Assembly: GCA_019638675.1 (NCBI GenBank)
Contig: JAHBTE010000001.1
Span: 466,605-530,604 of the forward strand
Direction of reading: 5' to 3'
Source: Fimbriimonadaceae bacterium
GTDB taxonomy: Bacteria > Armatimonadota > Fimbriimonadia > Fimbriimonadales > Fimbriimonadaceae
Length of the DNA: 64,000 bases
Positions 34,435 to 42,826 of this stretch are shown piece by piece (positions within the stretch are counted from its first letter, which is position 1; every line of letters begins with the position of its first letter). The translations under genes and the position numbers were made by a program. The notes below the pieces were generated by a model that searched no databases, was not told the DNA's origin, and saw nothing but the letters and a program-made list of their open reading frames with translations.

Positions 34435-35499
34435 ATGCCCAAAGCGGCGGAAGAAATTGTTACATTAAACGGAAGCCACGGTGAAGGCGGTGGTGCCCTT
34501 CTCAGAACTGCACTCTGCATGAGTGCGTTGACCCAAAAACCCGTGGTCATTCACTCTGTACGCGGGGCGATGCGCAAACCAGGGCTATCTCATGAAGACT
34601 TTGCTTTGCTTTCTGCTTTAGCGATCAGCTGCAACGCCCGGTTAGAAGGGGATGACGTCGGCTCCCGCAAACTCGCGTTTGTACCTCAGCAATTACCTAA
34701 GGCGATCAAGTTCGACTTCGACATCACGCGTATTGGCCCAGGAAAATCTCCCGGAAACACCCTTGTGGTTGCTCACTCTCTGGCGGCATTGCTTTCACGA
34801 ACAGGTGCCTATTCCAACGTGCATTTGTTTGGCGAAACGCACAATAACAACACGCTGAATTTTGACGCTTTTGAACTCGCGACTTGTCGTGCCCACCTTG
34901 CTCAAGGGATCGGAATTTATCCGCACCTCACCTCGGCGGGTTTCGGATTTGCTAATCGAGGTGAACTCGTAGTAGAGTACGAACCTTCTGCAACAAACCC
35001 AATTGAGTGGCAGAGCAGAGGCGGAACCGTCCGGTCTGGTGCTCGGGTAACCGCTGTAGAGCTTCATTCGCGACTCATCAACGATGCCGCAACCGCCGCG
35101 CTCAAAAAACTTCAAGAAGCTGGGCTGGGCGACGATCTGGAACTCATCGAAATTTCTGGGCCAGAACCAGGTCTCTCGGTTACCTTTCACACTCAATTTG
35201 AGCGAGGGTTTGCTTCTTCTTCAGCTTGTTTGCCCAAAGGAGGAAAGCCGTTCGAAACCGTTCACCGAGCTTGGGAAGAGTTTCACGCTTTTCTCGGCAC
35301 CAGCGCAACGGTTGATCCGTTTTTGGCCGATCAACTGCTCCTTACCGCAGCGTTTGCCGAAGGCAAAACCACCTACACCACCAGCGTGATCACGCGGCGG
35401 CTTCAGACCATCGCATGGGTGATTAAGCAGTTTCTTCCGATTGCCATCACCATTAAGGGCACAGAAGGAAGTTCTGGAACCATCACCGTGCAAAGATAA
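34435..35499 (+). CDS. rtcA: RNA 3'-terminal phosphate cyclase homologue, catalytic residues replaced
   Basis: A 354-aa protein with the RtcA/Rcl1 fold: GSHGEGGGALLRTALCMSAL near residue 13, VRGAMRKPGLSH near 42, and VDPFLADQLLLTAAFAEG near 293. Authentic cyclases convert RNA 3'-phosphates to 2',3'-cyclic ends through a His-AMP intermediate. The nucleophilic His lies in a C-H-L-x-T-N motif close to the C-terminus. Here that stretch reads TRRLQTIAW, with Arg322 at the His position. The conserved Gln of the GLRPQHL motif is also replaced (GLSHEDF). The protein may therefore bind RNA without cyclising it, like eukaryotic Rcl1. No rtcB or rtcR is adjacent. Confidence 0.85.
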   Translation: MPKAAEEIVTLNGSHGEGGGALLRTALCMSALTQKPVVIHSVRGAMRKPGLSHEDFALLSALAISCNARLEGDDVGSRKLAFVPQQLPKAIKFDFDITRIGPGKSPGNTLVVAHSLAALLSRTGAYSNVHLFGETHNNNTLNFDAFELATCRAHLAQGIGIYPHLTSAGFGFANRGELVVEYEPSATNPIEWQSRGGTVRSGARVTAVELHSRLINDAATAALKKLQEAGLGDDLELIEISGPEPGLSVTFHTQFERGFASSSACLPKGGKPFETVHRAWEEFHAFLGTSATVDPFLADQLLLTAAFAEGKTTYTTSVITRRLQTIAWVIKQFLPIAITIKGTEGSSGTITVQR

Positions 35500-35503
35500 A
35501 TTT

Positions 35504-35531
35504 TTGTTAATTTCGATACGGTGCGTATCAT
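35504..35531 (+). promoter_or_regulatory. Nitroreductase promoter with overlapping dyad operator
   Basis: TTGTTA (35504-35509), a 16-bp spacer and TATCAT (35526-35531) form a plausible sigma-70 promoter about 30 bp before the start codon. A dyad GATACG-GTG-CGTATC (35515-35529) fills the spacer and enters the -10, the usual position of a repressor site. The regulator is unknown. Confidence 0.5.
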
Positions 35532-35560
35532 TATCAATATTTTGTGCGTAGAATAGCCCA

Positions 35561-36166
35561 ATGCCACAGGAACTAACCGTCAAACAGGCCGCAAACGAGC
35601 GGCGTTCAATTCGCCGATATACCGACGAAGCGATCAGTGATCAAACGATCAAAGACATCGTGACAACCGCCGGATTGGCTCCTTCGCCTTGGAATCTTCA
35701 ACCTTGGCGGATCATCGCAGTGAAAGACCCGGAAACCAAAGCCAAACTCATGGAAGCGGCCTATGGGCAACCTCAGGTGGGCGCGTCTGCCGTGACGTTT
35801 GTGATCTACACGGATATGAAAGATGTTTTGGACAACGTACAAAACACTATTCATCCGGGCATGAAGGATCGCGAAGCCGAGACTGCGAAATCAATCCGCG
35901 ATACCTTTGCCAAAATGTCGGAATCCGATTTGCATTGGTGGGGACGGGCACAGGGCTATACATTTATGGGGTTCTTGATGTTAGAGGCTCAATCGCAGGG
36001 CTACGCAACTTCTGGGATGCTGGGTTTTGATCCGGAGAAGGTGAAAGAACTGTTCAATCTTCCCGCCCATGTTCAAGTTCCGGCTTTGGTCGCAATGGGC
36101 CGACCCGCCGAAGAAGGTTTCTCCCATTACCGTCATGAATTCGATGCTTTTGGAAAGATCATCTAA
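35561..36166 (+). CDS. Nitroreductase family protein
   Basis: An FMN-dependent NAD(P)H oxidoreductase of 201 aa. N-terminal NERRSIRRYTDEAISDQ supplies the Arg residues that bind FMN phosphate, and APSPWNLQPWRIIAV is the standard flavin-contact segment. C-terminal GYATSGMLGFDPEKVKELFNLP and PALVAMGRP complete the fold. Physiological substrates of such proteins are rarely known; quinones, nitroaromatics or aldehydes are possible. It is a single gene with its own promoter/operator upstream and a terminator downstream. Confidence 0.9.
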   Translation: MPQELTVKQAANERRSIRRYTDEAISDQTIKDIVTTAGLAPSPWNLQPWRIIAVKDPETKAKLMEAAYGQPQVGASAVTFVIYTDMKDVLDNVQNTIHPGMKDREAETAKSIRDTFAKMSESDLHWWGRAQGYTFMGFLMLEAQSQGYATSGMLGFDPEKVKELFNLPAHVQVPALVAMGRPAEEGFSHYRHEFDAFGKII

Positions 36167-36191
36167 CACAGCTAATTTGTAAAAAAGAAAG

Positions 36192-36215
36192 AGCCAGCTT
36201 TATTAAAAGCTGGCT
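36192..36215. terminator. Bidirectional terminator (nitroreductase / tRNA-Lys)
   Basis: GCCAGCTT (36193-36200) pairs with AAGCTGGC (36207-36214), extended by A-T pairs. Plus-strand reading is followed by TTAATTTTT; minus-strand reading by TCTTTCTTTTTT. It serves both the rightward nitroreductase and the leftward tRNA. Confidence 0.85.
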
Positions 36216-36222
36216 TAATTTT

Positions 36223-36297
<75 letters not shown>

Positions 36298-36379
36298 AAT
36301 CACAAAAACTATACCGCCCCAGAATGAGAATCGGGGCATTTTGGGCTTTCCCTTACGGGACCAGGGGTACCCTGCAAGC

Positions 36380-37417
36380 ATGGATACGGGCCAAAGCTAC
36401 TCGGCGGCCGGAGTGGATATTGACGCCGCTCATGCTTCGCTCAAGTCGGTCGAAGAAGCGGTCACCGCGACGTACAACGAATCAGTAGTCGGTGGTGTCG
36501 GTGGTTTTGGCGCAATGTTCCGAGCCGATTTCCCAGGCAGTTCTGCTCCGATCCTTGTGAGCTCAATAGACGGCATCGGCACCAAAACTAAAGTCGCACA
36601 AATGGCCGGTGACTACTCAGGCCTTGGTCACGACATTGTTAACCACTGTGTAAACGACATCTTATGTCAGGGTGCAAAGCCCCTCTATTTTATGGATTAT
36701 TTTGGTTGCAGCAAGCTAGAACCCAGCGTTTTTCATGCGATTGTCACTGGCGCGGCTGAAGCCTGCCAAGCCGTAGGGTGCGCGCTCATCGGCGGCGAGA
36801 CTGCCGAAATGCCTGGTGTTTACGAAGACGCGGAAATTGACATTGTCGGCTCAATCGTGGGCATCGTTGACGAGCCAAATAAGCTTCCTCGACCCCGGAT
36901 TTCTGCAGGCGATAGATTGATTGGCTTGGCGAGTAACGGACTTCACACAAACGGATACACACTGGCTCGCAAAGTGCTGTTCAGTGACCATTCTCTGAGC
37001 GTTCGAGATCCACTTCCTGGGTTTGAGGAAATGACAATCGCAGAGGCTCTCCTCCAGCCGCACACCTGCTACTTCAATGGCGTTTATCCGCTCATACAGA
37101 GCGATCACATCAAAGCGGCGGCACATATAACCGGTGGTGGTTTATACGACAATCTCCCGCGAGTGTTGCCTTCCAATGTTCAAGCGAAGATCAATCGCCG
37201 CACCTGGGAACCACTGCCAATCTTCCAAGTAATCCAACAACTTGGTCAGATTCCTGATGCCGACATGTTCCGAGCCTTTAACATGGGCATCGGCATGATT
37301 TTGGTGGTGGACGACGATTCTGCCGACCATGTGATCAACTCACTAAATGAATCCGGTACTCACGCCGCGAGCATCGGAAAAATCATCAGTGGATCGAAAG
37401 ACGTTCAGATTGTTTAG
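36380..37417 (+). CDS. purM: Phosphoribosylformylglycinamidine cyclo-ligase (AIR synthetase)
   Basis: Closes the imidazole ring in purine synthesis, turning FGAM plus ATP into AIR. The 345-aa protein has SYSAAGVDIDAAHA at the N-terminus, the ATP-site block SSIDGIGTKTKVA, NHCVNDILCQGAKPLYFMDY, GGETAEMPGVY, and LASNGLHTNGYTLARKV. The C-terminal HITGGGLYDNLPRVLP and AFNMGIGMILVV are typical. The ATG at 36380 fits family N-termini; an upstream in-frame TTG at 36341 does not. It ends 3 bp before the convergent FHA gene. No other pur genes are nearby. Confidence 0.95.
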   Translation: MDTGQSYSAAGVDIDAAHASLKSVEEAVTATYNESVVGGVGGFGAMFRADFPGSSAPILVSSIDGIGTKTKVAQMAGDYSGLGHDIVNHCVNDILCQGAKPLYFMDYFGCSKLEPSVFHAIVTGAAEACQAVGCALIGGETAEMPGVYEDAEIDIVGSIVGIVDEPNKLPRPRISAGDRLIGLASNGLHTNGYTLARKVLFSDHSLSVRDPLPGFEEMTIAEALLQPHTCYFNGVYPLIQSDHIKAAAHITGGGLYDNLPRVLPSNVQAKINRRTWEPLPIFQVIQQLGQIPDADMFRAFNMGIGMILVVDDDSADHVINSLNESGTHAASIGKIISGSKDVQIV

Positions 37418-37420
37418 CAT

Positions 37421-37864
37421 CTAGCTCAGTCGGAACACAAACCGGGCGTTGCCGAGCGCAATTTCATCGCCGTCGTTGATTTCCGTCTCATCCACTTTTT
37501 TGAATTCGTCATTTTGCAGAACATACGTTCCGTTGCTCGAACCCAGATCGCTAATGGAATAAACGCCATCTGCTTCGGTGATTTTGGCGTGCTTGCGCGA
37601 AACGTAAACGCCTTCGTCCAGATTTCCGAGATCGATATCAATCGGCCCTACGGAAGGATCAAATCTTCCGATGATGGCTGGGCAGGAAAAACTAAAACTG
37701 ATGTCGGTTTCTGCGCCCGCACGCTTGACTATCAATCGTGGCCCGGTGGTTTCAGATGCTTCTTCAATAACCGCTTCCTCACTGACTTCGGCTTCTTCCG
37801 ATTCATCAATCACAGGCGGTGCATCTTGAATCATTTCTTCTGACATGTCGTGCGGCGTACTCAT
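37421..37864 (-). CDS. FHA domain protein
   Basis: A 147-aa protein with an acidic disordered N-terminal half (DESEEAEVSEEAVIEEASE) and a C-terminal forkhead-associated domain that binds phosphothreonine peptides. Key FHA residues are visible: AIIGRFDP, YVSRKHAKI, and ISDLGSSNGTYVL. No kinase or phosphatase gene is adjacent. The N-terminal acidic segment could itself be a phosphorylation target. It is convergent with purM (3 bp) and followed upstream by a 140-bp gap that precedes a small membrane protein gene. Confidence 0.88.
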   Translation of the reverse strand: MSTPHDMSEEMIQDAPPVIDESEEAEVSEEAVIEEASETTGPRLIVKRAGAETDISFSFSCPAIIGRFDPSVGPIDIDLGNLDEGVYVSRKHAKITEADGVYSISDLGSSNGTYVLQNDEFKKVDETEINDGDEIALGNARFVFRLS

Positions 37865-38004
37865 GGTTTTTCCAAAAATCAGTTCGTTTACAAGCGAACC
37901 TGTTAATTCTCTCGGTATTTCGACGAGTTTGCGTAGGTTATCCGTTGCACAACTCTAAAAATATCTTGAGTCACTTGTTGCTCATATTAACTTAAAATAG
38001 TTCC

Positions 38005-38190
38005 GTGAACAAACTTCAGCAGCCTCCCCAGCAAGAAGAAACCCCAATTTCCAAGAAGGGCAAGTTTTCAATGCTGATGCTCAAACTCTTTTATTTCGCA
38101 ATATTTGTCGGAGCGTGTGTGTTTGCCTTCCAAATCTATCAAATCTGGGCCGAATTAGGTTTTCCGAACGGGAATGACTTTAATAACTAG
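38005..38190 (+). CDS. Small single-span membrane protein (61 aa)
   Basis: A short frame with a GTG start. The N-terminal 22 residues are Gln/Pro/Lys-rich and polar, followed by one clear membrane helix (LMLKLFYFAIFVGACVFAFQIYQIW) and a short Asn-rich tail. No family is recognised. There is no good SD. Its stop overlaps the convergent thiN gene by 4 bp. The helix makes a real small membrane protein plausible. Confidence is limited by the length. Confidence 0.5.
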   Translation: MNKLQQPPQQEETPISKKGKFSMLMLKLFYFAIFVGACVFAFQIYQIWAELGFPNGNDFNN

Positions 38191-38816
38191 TCGGGTTGCC
38201 AGCGAGCTGGTTCGCCATTAAACACTACGAGCAAAGCCCCCGATTGGATGACCAGTTCGAAGTTGTCACGGATGATATTGCTCAATGATAAGAATTTTCC
38301 AAACTCCAGCGTCGCATTTTCTAGTTCCCACTCGACTCCCTTAACTGAAACAATGCTAGCAACTAGTGGTAGGAGTGAAAACGTTGTTCCCCGCTTAAAT
38401 TCAGGAAACTTCCACGAGCCCTCTCGTAACACATGACCAACTCCGCCCATCAACAGTATTCGAGGAGAAAGAGAACCTTTCGCGATACTTGTGAGGCTGC
38501 TCAGCATGTGGTCAAGCCGATCCCCTTCCAATCCGCCAATGATGAAGTCAGCGTCGCCTTCTGTTATCAATACATCCAGCAACTTATCGCAATCAGATCG
38601 ATCTTGGTCAAAATCTTCTCGGTATTCAATGCCAGGAAGCTTTTCACTGAGGCTATCGAAATCTCCGACAACAAGATGTGGCAGAAATCCAGCGGATGTG
38701 CAGATATCCTGACCAGAATCGGCGGCAATGATGCGGTCTGCCTTTTTGGCAAGCTGTGCCAGCGACTGATTGGCGGCACTGACTCCCCCCAAAACCGCCA
38801 AAATCCGCCTTGTCAT
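38187..38816 (-). CDS. thiN: Thiamine pyrophosphokinase
   Basis: Transfers pyrophosphate from ATP to thiamine to make thiamine diphosphate. The 209-aa protein has the family's Asp-rich motifs: RIIAADSGQDICTSAG, HLVVGDFDSLSE, DFDQDRSDCDKLL and GGLEGDRLDHMLSSL. The C-terminal beta-sandwich (KGVEWELENATLEFG...SNIIRDNFELVIQSGALLVVF) fits thiamine binding. No TPP riboswitch is seen in the upstream region. It is divergent from dnaA with a 293-bp intergenic region. Confidence 0.92.
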   Translation of the reverse strand: MTRRILAVLGGVSAANQSLAQLAKKADRIIAADSGQDICTSAGFLPHLVVGDFDSLSEKLPGIEYREDFDQDRSDCDKLLDVLITEGDADFIIGGLEGDRLDHMLSSLTSIAKGSLSPRILLMGGVGHVLREGSWKFPEFKRGTTFSLLPLVASIVSVKGVEWELENATLEFGKFLSLSNIIRDNFELVIQSGALLVVFNGEPARWQPD

Positions 38817-39109
38817 TTGATAAGTCTAACCTATCCTCAAAAAACGTGAACCGCCTTCAGTTTTAACTAAAAATTGACCTTTCGATACCCAGCACTTTCA
38901 GACCAGGACGCATTGTGACGAATTATCTTTTGATTTCATGAAGCATTTACATACAATATTCATCTGCCACGCCATGCTTGCCAACGCCCATCCTTCAACA
39001 CTCGTAAAAAACTATAAAAATCCCCTTATTCATATCAGGATTTCACGGCGTTCCATGTGTATACTGCCCCCCACTTCATTTCCCCATTTGGGGTTTTTCT
39101 TTTGAACCA
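38817..39109. promoter_or_regulatory. dnaA upstream region: possible DnaA boxes, promoter, attenuator-like hairpin
   Basis: AT-rich gap between thiN and dnaA. Two near-consensus DnaA boxes (8 of 9 to TTATNCACA) occur in opposite orientation: TTATTCATA at 39026-39034 and TGTGTATAC at 39056-39064. The second overlaps a good -10 hexamer TATACT (39060-39065), a layout suited to autorepression. An A-run stretch lies at 39005-39020. CCCC-ATTT-GGGG followed by TTTTT (39082-39098) is a weak terminator-like hairpin just before the start codon. Whether this is oriC cannot be decided here. Confidence 0.4.
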
Positions 39110-40486
39110 ATGTCAGACCAATACTCACTCGACGAACACGAAGATAGGATACGCCTCAAGACCGCTTGGGAACGAGTTCTAAACGACATGGCACTTCAAG
39201 TGCCGGAGACCGTTCAGATCAGATTTCTGAAGCCTTTAGAGCCAATTGAGCTTAAGGACGGCTGTGCCGTGGTTCGCGCTCCAGGTCGCTTTGTTCACGA
39301 TTGGGTAACAGGCCGCTACCTCGAAAAGCTTCAGTCATCGCTGATTCATCATCTTGGTCAACCGGTACGACTTGATTTGCGTCTCGCCAGCCGTGAGCGA
39401 CAAACTCCACAGAGCCACACGGTTTCTTCGATTTCGCCAAAAGCATCCGAACCGACCCGATTCAAACCAGTTGAACGGCTCACATTCGACAACTTCGTAG
39501 TTGGTCAAAGCAACAGGCTTGCTGTCGGTGGAGCCAAGGCCGTTGCATCGGCACCTGGCACTCGCTACAACCCACTTTTTATTTATGGACCAAGTGGTCT
39601 CGGCAAGACTCACCTCTTGCATGCAATTGCAAACGAACTCCTCGCCAAAGACCCGTACCACAGCATCATGTACGTCACGGCCGCGCAGTTCATGGAAGAC
39701 TTCGTCACGGCACTCAAAAACAATCAGATTGAGCGATTCCGACGCCAACAGCGTGGAGTCAACGTATGGCTCCTAGACGATATCCAACTTGTTGCAGGCA
39801 AAGATAAAACGCTGGAAGAAATCTTCCATACGTTCAACTACCTTCAGGGGCTGGGTAAGCAAATCGTTCTTTGTTCAGATCGCCCGCCTCGTGATTTGCT
39901 TCTGATGGACGAACGACTCAGATCCCGGTTTGAAAGCGGCTTGGTCGTTGACGTCCAGCACCCAGATCTCGAAACCAAGTGCGCGATCATCCTCAAACGA
40001 GCGGAGAACGAGGGCCTCAGCATTGATAACGAAACTGCGATGATCCTCGCTGAAGGAGTTTCAGGAACCGTTCGGCATCTAGAAGGCGCTATTCACCGAC
40101 TTGCCGCTCAAGCCAGTCTCGAAAAGCGACCAGTTAACGCTGAACTGGCTCAGGAGCTAGTGGAACGCTACTACGCAAACCTCGTTGCTACTAAGCCCAG
40201 CTTCGAGCAGATTCTTGGTTCCGTCAGCAAGCATTACCGAGTAGGCGAAGATGAAATTCTGGGAATTTCACGCAAAGCCCACATTGCTCAAGCACGTCAC
40301 GTGGCCATCTACATCACTCGAGAAATCCTTGGCGACAGTTGGAAGCAAATTGGGGCTCGATTCGGCAATAAGGATCACACTTCGATGATGCACGGCTACA
40401 AAAAGGTACGCCAACTGTTGAATTTGAACCGAGAAATGAACGCCTCGGTGAAAGCTCTCATCCAAGACCTTTTCCCCCATCAGTAA
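39110..40486 (+). CDS. dnaA: Chromosomal replication initiator DnaA
   Basis: Binds DnaA boxes at oriC and opens the duplex. The 458-aa protein has domain I (WERVLNDMALQVPETVQIRFL), a short linker, the AAA+ domain with Walker A GPSGLGKTHLL and Walker B VWLLDDIQLVAG, arginine-finger region (DERLRSRFESGL), and domain IV with the DNA-binding signature NKDHTSMMHGYKKV. The first residue is the ATG at 39110. No dnaN or recF follows; the next gene is a creatininase-family amidohydrolase 9 bp downstream, so the usual dnaA-dnaN order is broken here. Confidence 0.96.
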   Translation: MSDQYSLDEHEDRIRLKTAWERVLNDMALQVPETVQIRFLKPLEPIELKDGCAVVRAPGRFVHDWVTGRYLEKLQSSLIHHLGQPVRLDLRLASRERQTPQSHTVSSISPKASEPTRFKPVERLTFDNFVVGQSNRLAVGGAKAVASAPGTRYNPLFIYGPSGLGKTHLLHAIANELLAKDPYHSIMYVTAAQFMEDFVTALKNNQIERFRRQQRGVNVWLLDDIQLVAGKDKTLEEIFHTFNYLQGLGKQIVLCSDRPPRDLLLMDERLRSRFESGLVVDVQHPDLETKCAIILKRAENEGLSIDNETAMILAEGVSGTVRHLEGAIHRLAAQASLEKRPVNAELAQELVERYYANLVATKPSFEQILGSVSKHYRVGEDEILGISRKAHIAQARHVAIYITREILGDSWKQIGARFGNKDHTSMMHGYKKVRQLLNLNREMNASVKALIQDLFPHQ

Positions 40487-40495
40487 TTCGGAACC

Positions 40496-41248
40496 ATGAA
40501 GCTCGCGGAACTCACTTGGCAAGATGTCGCTGAACTGAGCCGTGACATTGTGGTTCTGATTCCTACTGGAGCCGTAGAACAGCACGGCCCGCACTTACCG
40601 CTCGCGACCGATACTTTGCTAGCGACTGCGGCGGCTGAGGATATAGAGACTCAACTTCCGGAAGTCACTCTAATCACGCCTACTTTATGGCTCGGGGCTT
40701 CGCTCCACCATATGCCGTTTTCCGGAACTCTCTCTCATTCATTTGCTGGCTACGACGAAGCTCTGAAGAGAGTGATTTTGAGCTTAGCCGAGCACCGATT
40801 CATCAAGTTCATGACGGTGAACGGTCACGGAGGAAATTGCGATTCAAACCGTATTGCAATGCGAGATTTGAAGTCGCAAAATCCAAATCTCCAACTGGCC
40901 GCCGCCAATTACTTCGATTTTCCTGAGGCATCCATTTGGCAAAACACGCTCAAAGGGCCGACTAAGAACATCCGCCATGCGTGCGAAGCCGAAGCGAGCC
41001 TAATGCTCCACAAGTTCCCTCACCTTGTCCGTAAAGATCGAATCCGTGATGACGGCCTTGAACCGACGCCCGCCATTCCTGGCCTCATCACTCAATTCGA
41101 TGAAACTACCGAGCAAGGTTCTCTTGGTCACGCGACCTATGCTTCCGCTGAAACCGGTGCCGCTCTATGGCAGGCAATTGTCGCAGGTGGAGTTCAATCG
41201 GTTCAAAATTTCGCCGACGGATATCATTTTCTCGGCGCACAACAATGA
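40496..41248 (+). CDS. Creatininase family amidohydrolase
   Basis: A metal-dependent amidohydrolase of 250 aa. Metal ligands characteristic of the family are in place: VLIPTGAVEQHGPHLPLATDT (Glu, His, Asp), FMTVNGHGGNCDSNR and HACEAEASLML (Glu). Family members act on creatinine, formylated pterin/deazaflavin intermediates or mycofactocin peptides, so the substrate is open. No riboflavin/F420 or mycofactocin genes are nearby. It starts 9 bp after dnaA and is followed 17 bp later by a small secreted protein. Confidence 0.88.
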   Translation: MKLAELTWQDVAELSRDIVVLIPTGAVEQHGPHLPLATDTLLATAAAEDIETQLPEVTLITPTLWLGASLHHMPFSGTLSHSFAGYDEALKRVILSLAEHRFIKFMTVNGHGGNCDSNRIAMRDLKSQNPNLQLAAANYFDFPEASIWQNTLKGPTKNIRHACEAEASLMLHKFPHLVRKDRIRDDGLEPTPAIPGLITQFDETTEQGSLGHATYASAETGAALWQAIVAGGVQSVQNFADGYHFLGAQQ

Positions 41249-41265
41249 GTTCAAACGGGTAAATT

Positions 41266-41817
41266 ATGTTCATGCGCAACCGCATGATCGCCCTCGGAAC
41301 TTTGGCAATCGCGATACTCCCAATCGCGGCCACCGCTCAAAACCAATATTTTGGGCCAGAATTTGGCGTATTTATCCCATCGGATAGCAACCTCCGACAA
41401 GCTCTGGGAAGCAACTGGTATTCCATTGGAATCAGCACCATGAAGGAAAGCCAAGTTCTACAGCGACGGATGGGCACCAACCTCAACATGATCACCCAAG
41501 CCAAAAACGGCAATAAAGTGTTCTTGGGTAGCTACACGCTTGGAATCGTTCAACCGCTTGGTGAATACACTCCTCGTGCAGACTCTCAGCCTTATTTTGC
41601 GATTCGCGCTGGTATCTCTTACACCGATTACGCAATCGGAGTTGGACTTGGCCGTGTTGGTGCAAAACGAATTGGTTACAACGCAAACGTTGAGCTTGGA
41701 ATCCTGATCGGAGACCGACTTTCACTTGCGGCTCGGTATGACGTCAGCCCTAACTACGATGGTTTTAACTTTGATGGTTTGAGCATCACGCTCAAATACG
41801 GCATCGCACGGTTCTAA
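41266..41817 (+). CDS. Probable outer-membrane beta-barrel protein
   Basis: A 183-aa exported protein. Signal peptide MIALGTLAIAILPIAATAQ, then alternating aromatic/hydrophobic strands (QPYFAIRAGISYTDYAIGVGLG; RIGYNANVELGILIGDRLSLAARY; SITLKYGIARF) ending in a C-terminal Phe, a hallmark of outer-membrane barrels recognised by BamA. No specific family is recognised. An alternative ATG lies at 41272. A strong terminator follows. Confidence 0.65.
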   Translation: MFMRNRMIALGTLAIAILPIAATAQNQYFGPEFGVFIPSDSNLRQALGSNWYSIGISTMKESQVLQRRMGTNLNMITQAKNGNKVFLGSYTLGIVQPLGEYTPRADSQPYFAIRAGISYTDYAIGVGLGRVGAKRIGYNANVELGILIGDRLSLAARYDVSPNYDGFNFDGLSITLKYGIARF

Positions 41818-41830
41818 GCTTATTTACAAT

Positions 41831-41865
41831 AAAAAGTGGCTCGCCAAATTGGCGAGCCACTTTTT
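41831..41865. terminator. Bidirectional terminator
   Basis: AAAAAGTGGCTCGCC and GGCGAGCCACTTTTT form a perfect 15-bp stem around AAATT. It ends the barrel protein transcript and, on the other strand, the SPFH protein transcript. Confidence 0.92.
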
Positions 41866-41874
41866 TGTTTGGCT

Positions 41875-42774
41875 CTACGGAGCCGTTTTCATGTCGTTCA
41901 GGATTGAACGGAGATCAATGATCATTCCTTGGCCACCGCTGACTTGCGGGACTTTTCCGTCCCATTTTTCGATCCATTCTCGGGCGACAACGAGTTCACC
42001 ACCAGCCTCTTTAAGAGCCAAAGCGTTGAGTTTGGCCGCTTCTGCTTCACCTTGCGCTTGCGCGATTTTGGTCTGCTTTTCTAGTTCAGCTCGTTGGAGT
42101 ACGAACTTCTGTTTTTCCGCGTCTTGCTGAGCAATCTGCTTCGCTTCAATCGCTCGATTAAATTCGGCGGAGAATTCAAAGTTCGTGATCGAAAGCCCGC
42201 CTGGATCAACGATGATCCAGTATTGGCTAAGGCGACGAGTCATTTCTGCTTCGACCTCGGTTTTCACCTTTTGACGTTGACGGATCAAGTCTTCCGCTGT
42301 GTATTGAGCCGTCACAACCTTGATTGCTTCTTGAATCGCCGGAGAGATAATCCGGGCGTTGTAATCTGTACCTAGGTTCTTATAAAGGTCAGAAGCCTTT
42401 GCCGGATCAATCCGGAAGTTCAGAGCTAAATCAGCCGTAACTGGTTGGAGATCGCGGCTTGCGGCAGTGGCTTTGCTTTCCACTTTCTGGGTTCGGACTT
42501 CCATCTGAACCATCTCTTCCATTCCTGGAACAAGAAAGTGCATTCCTTCCCGCACCTGACCAACCGCCGCCCCTAAGCGGAGCTTCACTCCGGCGTAACC
42601 GGATTCAACGATCACAACCGAGCTGAACATTGTGCCAAAAATGGCGATGAGCGGCCCAACCACCGTCAAAAGTCCGGCAACTGGCTTGAGGTTTGCCTGA
42701 GCAGGCTGTTTTGCACTTGCCTTGAGCACCAGCCCACAGACAAAAATCATGATTCCTAAAACGAGAGCACCCAT
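41875..42774 (-). CDS. SPFH/prohibitin family membrane protein
   Basis: A 299-aa protein with two N-terminal hydrophobic segments (LVLGIMIFVCGLVL and LLTVVGPLIAIFGTMFSSVVIV) and an SPFH/band 7 domain: VESGYAGVKLRLGAAVGQVREGMHFLVPG, TADLALNFRIDPAKASDLYKN, AIQEAIKVVTAQYTAEDLI. A Glu/Ala/Gln-rich coiled-coil follows (EAKQIAQQDAEKQKFVLQRAELEKQ). The overall layout is that of bacterial prohibitins/HflC-like proteins, which form large membrane rings or microdomains and often modulate FtsH. No hflK partner or FtsH gene is adjacent. Confidence 0.88.
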   Translation of the reverse strand: MGALVLGIMIFVCGLVLKASAKQPAQANLKPVAGLLTVVGPLIAIFGTMFSSVVIVESGYAGVKLRLGAAVGQVREGMHFLVPGMEEMVQMEVRTQKVESKATAASRDLQPVTADLALNFRIDPAKASDLYKNLGTDYNARIISPAIQEAIKVVTAQYTAEDLIRQRQKVKTEVEAEMTRRLSQYWIIVDPGGLSITNFEFSAEFNRAIEAKQIAQQDAEKQKFVLQRAELEKQTKIAQAQGEAEAAKLNALALKEAGGELVVAREWIEKWDGKVPQVSGGQGMIIDLRSILNDMKTAP

Positions 42775-42826
42775 TTTCTTTAAAATAAGTACGGATGAGG
42801 TGCCCTAAAGGTTGGAGTTGCAGGGC

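Noticed and set aside
35524-35535. Fur box near the nitroreductase promoter
   Set aside because: Only one half (ATCATTATC) matches; the left half of the 19-bp dyad is absent. The GATACG dyad is a better operator candidate.
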